Source of the DNA: Candidatus Omnitrophota bacterium
GTDB taxonomy: Bacteria > Omnitrophota > Gorgyraeia > Gygaellales > Profunditerraquicolaceae
Direction: 5' to 3'
Length of the DNA: 9,381 bases
Assembly: GCA_028687525.1 (NCBI GenBank)
Contig: JAQTZX010000039.1
Span: 1 to 9,381 of the forward strand
Shown here piece after piece: positions 5,365 to 9,381 of this stretch (its first letter is position 1; each line of letters opens with the position of its first letter). The position numbers and the translations under genes are program-made. The notes under the pieces are model-generated. The model was not told the DNA's origin and did no database searches. It saw nothing but the letters and a program-made list of their open reading frames with translations.

Positions 5365-6417
5365 ATGAATCTGAAAATCTTGGAGCAGGTATTCTTCGGC
5401 AATCGTGTCTTGGATTACGGTATCGCTTTATTGACGCTGTTCCTGAGTCTGCTGTTCGTGAAAGTGGTCATCTGGGCATTTATAAAACGCCTGAAAAAAT
5501 TTGCCGAGAAGACCGTTACAACGTTCGATGATTTCCTGGTAACGATTATCGAAAAGGTTGTTTTACCCGGGTTGTATTTGAGCTGTTTTTATTTGAGCGT
5601 AAAGATACTAAACTTGCCGCCGGAAATAGACGGCGTGGCGAACGCCCTGCAGCTGGTCGTTATAACATTTTTTGCCACACGTGTAATTGTTATGCTGGTT
5701 GGTTACAGCCTGAATGTTTATTTGACCAGCAGGCAGGAAGATTCCGCGATGGTACGTACTCTTGACGGAATGTTGAAAGTGGTGAAATTTTTGATTTGGG
5801 CGATGGCGGCGATAATTTTACTGGATAATCTCGGATATAAAGTTTCCACGATAATCGCCGGTTTGGGAATCGGAGGGATCGCGGTAGCTGTCGCCGCGCA
5901 GGCGCTTTTGAAAGATTTTTTCAGTTATTTTTCTATAATATTCGACCGGCCTTTTAAGCTGGGAGATTTTATAATTATCGGCGATTTTATGGGTACGGTC
6001 GAGTATATCGGGATTAAAACCACGCGCATACGCAGTTTAGGGGGAGAGCAGGTGATATTTTCCAATACCGATCTTACCGATTCGCGCGTGCGTAATTACA
6101 AGCTTATGGAAAAAAGGCGTATTTTGTTCAGTATCGGCGTAACGTATCAGACTTCTTTCAGACAATTGAAAGAAATCCCCAAGATTATCGAAAATATCAT
6201 CAAAAACACCAAAGATACGGCTTTTGACCGCGCCCACTTCTTCAGGTACGGCGATTTCAGCCTTATCTTTGAAATCGTATATTTTATTTTAAGCCCCGAC
6301 TACAATAAATATATGGATATCCAGCAGGAAATTAATTTTGCGATTAAAGAGGAATTTGACAAGCGGAATATAGAATTTGCTTATCCTACGCAGACTGTGT
6401 ATCTGCAAAAAACGTAA
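5365..6417 (+). CDS. mscS: MscS-family mechanosensitive channel
   Basis: This inner-membrane channel of 350 aa (from 5365) opens under membrane tension to release solutes during hypo-osmotic shock. Hydrophobic segments are seen at about residues 18-42, 61-82, 93-118 and 139-154. The pore-lining helix is at about 164-188, rich in Gly and Ala (AGLGIGGIAVAVAAQALLKD). It is followed by the MscS beta-domain signature FDRPFKLGD (193-201) and IKTTRIRSLGGEQVIFSN. The C-terminal cytoplasmic domain ends with YPTQTVYL. The favoured start at 5365 has GGAGGG 4 bases upstream. In-frame ATGs exist at 5353, with no ribosome binding site, and at 5308, with GGAGG 7 bases upstream. The last would add 19 residues and read through the leader terminator. 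Extra N-terminal helices make it a medium-size MscS (YbdG/YnaI-like range) rather than the minimal E. coli MscS. The following two-component genes lie only 69 bases away. Confidence 0.93.
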   Translation: MNLKILEQVFFGNRVLDYGIALLTLFLSLLFVKVVIWAFIKRLKKFAEKTVTTFDDFLVTIIEKVVLPGLYLSCFYLSVKILNLPPEIDGVANALQLVVITFFATRVIVMLVGYSLNVYLTSRQEDSAMVRTLDGMLKVVKFLIWAMAAIILLDNLGYKVSTIIAGLGIGGIAVAVAAQALLKDFFSYFSIIFDRPFKLGDFIIIGDFMGTVEYIGIKTTRIRSLGGEQVIFSNTDLTDSRVRNYKLMEKRRILFSIGVTYQTSFRQLKEIPKIIENIIKNTKDTAFDRAHFFRYGDFSLIFEIVYFILSPDYNKYMDIQQEINFAIKEEFDKRNIEFAYPTQTVYLQKT

Positions 6418-6437
6418 GTATGCCGCGTAGCCCGATA

Positions 6438-6456
6438 GCGCCGGGTAACACGGCGC
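6438..6456 (+). other. GC-rich hairpin between mscS and response regulator
   Basis: GCGCCG (6438-6443) and CGGCGC (6451-6456) form a perfect 6-bp stem with a 7-base loop. No T tract follows, so it is unlikely to terminate transcription. It could act as a processing or stability element between the two genes. Confidence 0.35.
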
Positions 6457-6486
6457 AGAATAAGCGGAAGAACAGAAGGGGCGAAA

Positions 6487-7179
6487 ATGCCTAAAGAACG
6501 AATACTTATAATCGAAGACGATAAGCACATATCGAAGCTTGTTGAATACAATGCGGAGAAATCCGGGTATGACTGTACGACTGTGGAAGACGGCGAAGAA
6601 GCGTTGGATGTTTTATGCAGGCAAGGCGCGGATTTGATAATACTGGACATTATGCTTCCTAAAATGGACGGTTTTGAAGTCTGCCGGGTCATCAAACAAA
6701 ATGCCAAACTCAGGGATATCCCCATTATAATGCTTACCGCCAGAGGCGAAGAGGTGGATAGGATTGTCGGTCTCGAACTGGGGGCTGATGATTATGTGGT
6801 AAAGCCCTTCAGCCCCCGGGAATTGATGCTGCGCGTAAAAGCGGTTTTAAGAAGGGGAAAATCCGAGGAACCGCCCGGGGATATTATCAAGAGAGGGGCT
6901 TTGGTTATAGATGTCCCCCGGCACAGGGTCACGGTTGATAATAAAGAAATCGAATTTACCCCTATCGAGTTTAAACTGCTGATTACGCTTATCGAAAGAA
7001 CCGGGCGCATCCAGTCGCGGGACCGGTTATTGTCCGATGTGTGGGATATGCGTTCTGATGTTTTTACCCGCACCGTCGATACGCATATTAAGCGTCTCCG
7101 GGAAAAACTCGGGAAAATGGGGGATATGATCGAGACCGTCAGAGGCCTGGGGTATAGATGGAAAGAAGATGCGGATTAA
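6487..7179 (+). CDS. OmpR/PhoB-family response regulator
   Basis: This 230-aa cytoplasmic DNA-binding regulator is activated by phosphorylation. The N-terminal receiver domain (about 1-120) has the acidic pair D11-D12, phospho-acceptor D54 in IILDIMLPKMDG, T84 in MLTARG and K106 in VVKPFSP. The C-terminal winged-helix domain (about 130-225) shows EFTPIEFKLL, DVWDM, RTVDTHIKRLREKLG and the final VRGLGYRW, all typical of the PhoB/OmpR class. An AAGGGG-type ribosome binding site precedes the ATG. It overlaps the kinase gene downstream by 11 bases, so the two are a cognate pair. The pairing with a PhoR-like kinase suggests phosphate or envelope sensing, but no pst or phoU genes are in the window. 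The target regulon is unknown, so no gene symbol is given. Confidence 0.93.
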   Translation: MPKERILIIEDDKHISKLVEYNAEKSGYDCTTVEDGEEALDVLCRQGADLIILDIMLPKMDGFEVCRVIKQNAKLRDIPIIMLTARGEEVDRIVGLELGADDYVVKPFSPRELMLRVKAVLRRGKSEEPPGDIIKRGALVIDVPRHRVTVDNKEIEFTPIEFKLLITLIERTGRIQSRDRLLSDVWDMRSDVFTRTVDTHIKRLREKLGKMGDMIETVRGLGYRWKEDAD

Positions 7180-8941
7180 GCTTTATTGGAAGCTGGCTTT
7201 TATTTTTTGTTTCATCGTTATCCTGGCAGTCTCGGCAGGATCCGTATATCTGGTTTCCCGCCTGAAATCCTACGTGGAGAATACTGCCGCCGGCAATGTC
7301 AAGCGGCAGCTTTTCTTAAGCAAAGATCTTCTTGAAGCGCTCCAAAAAGACAAAACTTTTCCGTCTGATTTTCAGGCTTTCGCGGTCAAGATAGGGAATA
7401 CCCTGGGGCTGCGCGCGACAATTATCGCCCCCGACGGTAAAGTCCTGGGCGATACCGATCTGGCCGGAGATCTGCTGCCGGCCGTTGAAAATCACGCGGG
7501 CAGGCCCGAAGTCACGGACGCGTTAGCCAAAGGTTTCGGGGTGAGCAGGCGTTTCAGCTATACCGTTAAAAAAGACATGCTTTATATGGCGGTCCCTTTC
7601 GGTGCGGAAGCAGGCCGGGGCATTGTGAGGCTTTCCGTTCCTCTGCATGATATAGAAATACTGCAGGAGAATGTCAGGAGAGCGGTCGGCGTAAGTGTTG
7701 CCGGGATCTTACTGTTCAGTCTCGGATCGACTGTTTTTTTCTCCGTGTTTATATCGCGTCCGCTGAGCGAAATGTCTTCAATAGCCGGATCAATGGCGCG
7801 GGGCGATTTTTCCAGGAAAACCTCCATCCACAGCCGGGACGAGATCGGCGACCTCGCCCGGGCATTGAATGTTATGTCCGATGATATCAAGGATAAGATC
7901 GAAAAGATAAATTCCGAGAGGACAAAGCTCGACCTGGTCTTATCGAGTATGTTCGAAGGGGTGATTGTTACCGACGCGGAAGAAAAGATAACCCTCATGA
8001 ATCCTTCTTTACGGAAACTCTTTTTCATTGAAACAAGCCCCGAAGGTAAAATGCCGCTGGAGGTTATTCGTAACACCGCGGTGGAGGAGATGGTTGGAAG
8101 AATCATTAAAGGCAGGCAGCATCTTGCGACCGAAGAGATCGTTATTGATGCCCCGGAAGAAAAAACTTTCAAGATAAACGGCGTGCCGATCATGCGTAAT
8201 AACCGGCTTGAAGGCGCGATATTGGTTTTTCACGATATTACCGAACTGATAAGGCTTGAGAAAATACGCCGGGATTTTGTGGCCAATGTTTCCCATGAAC
8301 TGCGTACTCCCATAGCCAGCATAAAAGGTTATGCGGAAACGCTCCTGGAAGGGGCGCTCGAAGACAAGGATAATGCCGGGGAATTCATAAATATTATTTA
8401 TCAGGATGCAAACCGCCTGGCTTCTTTGATAAATGATCTCCTGGACCTGTCGAAAATAGAATCGGGTAAGTTGGAGATGTCTTTCTCTTCCCTTGACCCC
8501 GCTGTATTGATAAAAAAAGCGGTGGCGATCGTGGATAATCAGGCCAAAGCGAAATCAATCACGCTGAAAATCGACATTCCTCAAAGCCTGCCCCGGATCA
8601 GGGCCGATGAAACAAGGTTTTCCCAGGTTATGATCAATCTCCTTGATAATGCCGTAAAATACTCATCCGAAGGCGGCTCGGCAACTATCTCCGCTCACGT
8701 AGTTGAAAATGGGCTGCAGGTCGACATTTCGGATACCGGCATTGGTATTTCGGAAGCGGACCTCCCGCGTATATTTGAGCGGTTCTACCGTGTTGATAAG
8801 GCCCGCTCCCGCGAACTCGGCGGTACAGGGCTTGGTTTGTCCATCGTTAAACATATTGTATCCGCCCACGGCGGCCAGATCCGGGTAAAGTCCGAGCCCG
8901 GCCGCGGCTCCACCTTCAGCTTCATCATTCCTCTGGCTTAA
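7169..8941 (+). CDS. PhoR-like sensor histidine kinase
   Basis: This 590-aa membrane kinase is the likely partner of the preceding regulator, whose 3' end it overlaps by 11 bases. Domains in order: first membrane helix (about 8-30), an extracytoplasmic sensor of about 140 residues (31-172), second membrane helix (about 173-195), and HAMP (about 196-247). A PAS domain follows (about 253-360, with GVIVTDAEEKITLMN), then HisKA with phospho-acceptor H376 in VSHELRTP. The ATPase domain has the N box INLLDNAVKYS (489-499), G1 DTGIGI (522-527), F box ERFYRVD, and G2 GGTGLGL (551-557). All catalytic motifs are intact. The TM-sensor-TM-HAMP-PAS-HisKA order is that of PhoR/PhoR-WalK type kinases in many bacteria. 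The ligand of the sensor loop cannot be read. The start ATG at 7169 has only a weak purine-rich upstream site, consistent with translational coupling. Confidence 0.93.
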   Translation: MRIKLYWKLAFIFCFIVILAVSAGSVYLVSRLKSYVENTAAGNVKRQLFLSKDLLEALQKDKTFPSDFQAFAVKIGNTLGLRATIIAPDGKVLGDTDLAGDLLPAVENHAGRPEVTDALAKGFGVSRRFSYTVKKDMLYMAVPFGAEAGRGIVRLSVPLHDIEILQENVRRAVGVSVAGILLFSLGSTVFFSVFISRPLSEMSSIAGSMARGDFSRKTSIHSRDEIGDLARALNVMSDDIKDKIEKINSERTKLDLVLSSMFEGVIVTDAEEKITLMNPSLRKLFFIETSPEGKMPLEVIRNTAVEEMVGRIIKGRQHLATEEIVIDAPEEKTFKINGVPIMRNNRLEGAILVFHDITELIRLEKIRRDFVANVSHELRTPIASIKGYAETLLEGALEDKDNAGEFINIIYQDANRLASLINDLLDLSKIESGKLEMSFSSLDPAVLIKKAVAIVDNQAKAKSITLKIDIPQSLPRIRADETRFSQVMINLLDNAVKYSSEGGSATISAHVVENGLQVDISDTGIGISEADLPRIFERFYRVDKARSRELGGTGLGLSIVKHIVSAHGGQIRVKSEPGRGSTFSFIIPLA

Positions 8942-9001
8942 CAGCTTCTCGCAGTATTTTTATCATCAAAAACCCTCCAATAAATTCACAAAAAAGTCAC
9001 A

Positions 9002-9038
9002 CTGTCTTAATGATATCGTAACCGTCGGTCTGTATACT
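9002..9038 (+). promoter_or_regulatory. Candidate promoter of second response regulator, with weak Pho-box-like half-site
   Basis: TATACT (9033-9038) matches the -10 consensus at 5 of 6, with ATGATA (9010-9015) as a 4-of-6 -35 at 17 bases. CTGTCTT (9002-9008) is one mismatch from the Pho-box repeat CTGTCAT, but the next repeat 11 bases on (ATATCGT) matches poorly. A promoter is plausible; the Pho box is speculative. No hairpin terminator was seen after the kinase gene. Confidence 0.25.
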
Positions 9039-9067
9039 TTCCTTGAAGATAAAAGAACGGAGAGTAT

Positions 9068-9381
9068 ATGATTTCAAAGAGAAAAATCTTAGTCGTCGAT
9101 GATGAAAAGGAACTGGTTAAGCTGATTGCTTTCAATTTGACGATATCCGGGTACGATGTGCTTGCCGCAGAGAACGGCGTTGAGGCGCTGGAAATATGCG
9201 CGGTTGAAAAGCCCGCTTTGATTATTCTCGATATCATGCTGCCCAGGATTGACGGCTGGGAGGCGTGCCGGCGCATAAGGCTTAATTCTCATACGCGGCA
9301 TATCCCCATTATCATGCTGAGCGTTCTTTCAGATGTTGACGACAGACTCAAAGGTTTTGATCTCGGGACGGATGATTACAT
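9068..9381 (+). CDS. Second response regulator, receiver domain (3' end outside window)
   Basis: The frame stays open to the window edge (104 full codons). It reads as a CheY-like receiver: acidic pair D11-D12 in VVDDEK, phospho-acceptor D55 in IILDIMLPRIDGWE, and S85 in IIMLSVL where a Thr or Ser is conserved. The end is DLGTDDY, just before the expected KPF motif, which lies outside. The start ATG has GGAG (9059-9062) upstream. The output domain is not visible, so it may be a single-domain regulator, a DNA-binding one or an enzyme-linked one. It is about 49% similar by eye to the first regulator in its motif regions but clearly a different gene. It follows the kinase after 126 bases on the same strand. 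Confidence 0.9.
   Translation, partial: MISKRKILVVDDEKELVKLIAFNLTISGYDVLAAENGVEALEICAVEKPALIILDIMLPRIDGWEACRRIRLNSHTRHIPIIMLSVLSDVDDRLKGFDLGTDDY

Noticed and set aside
6438..6456. Terminator between mscS and the response regulator
   Set aside because: The hairpin is sound but is followed by AGAATAAGCG, with no T tract.
7582..8193. 203-codon open frame on the - strand inside the histidine kinase gene
   Set aside because: It lies wholly within a gene whose protein shows intact HAMP and PAS features; the antisense product is Ser/Ile-rich low-complexity with no motif.

Overview
The window reads as a bacterial chromosome segment of moderate GC content, with all recognised genes on the + strand. 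No rRNA, tRNA, transposase or CRISPR is visible, and no phage structural gene. The HisKA-type sensor kinase with a periplasmic-type sensor loop, the ABC-3 metal transporter, the MscS channel and the dense hairpin spacers would fit an uncultured Gram-negative lineage. A GC-rich 14-bp palindrome resembling repeats I associate with candidate-phylum genomes such as Omnitrophota is a weak hint only. I cannot place the organism firmly.

Bases 1-1465 are the end of a zinc/manganese-type ABC uptake operon: the 3' part of the ATPase (ZnuC-like), the complete permease (ZnuB-like), and an 83-codon membrane-anchored small protein with a tight cysteine cluster. The small protein overlaps the permease stop codon by 4 bases. 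The solute-binding protein would be expected upstream, outside the window.

Bases 1466-4160 are a self-contained phosphoketolase unit. It has a good sigma70-type promoter, a predicted leader of about 215 nt with tandem repeats and a long-range stem, the 789-aa xfp gene, and an intrinsic terminator whose hairpin spans the stop codon. The enzyme makes acetyl phosphate from xylulose 5-phosphate and/or fructose 6-phosphate.

Bases 4161-5158 hold a fold-back-rich spacer, a 200-aa HD-domain phosphohydrolase and a possible 26-aa ORF translationally coupled to it.

Bases 5159-6417 hold an MscS-family channel gene behind an extended -10 promoter. Its short leader contains a textbook intrinsic terminator immediately before the coding region, with competing upstream pairings and an upstream in-frame start. 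This looks like a transcription attenuator and is the most interesting regulatory signal in the window.

Bases 6487-9381 encode an OmpR/PhoB-type response regulator, an overlapping PhoR-like histidine kinase, and the receiver domain of a second response regulator that runs off the window end. The mscS-regulator-kinase stretch has no terminator inside it and may be partly co-transcribed.
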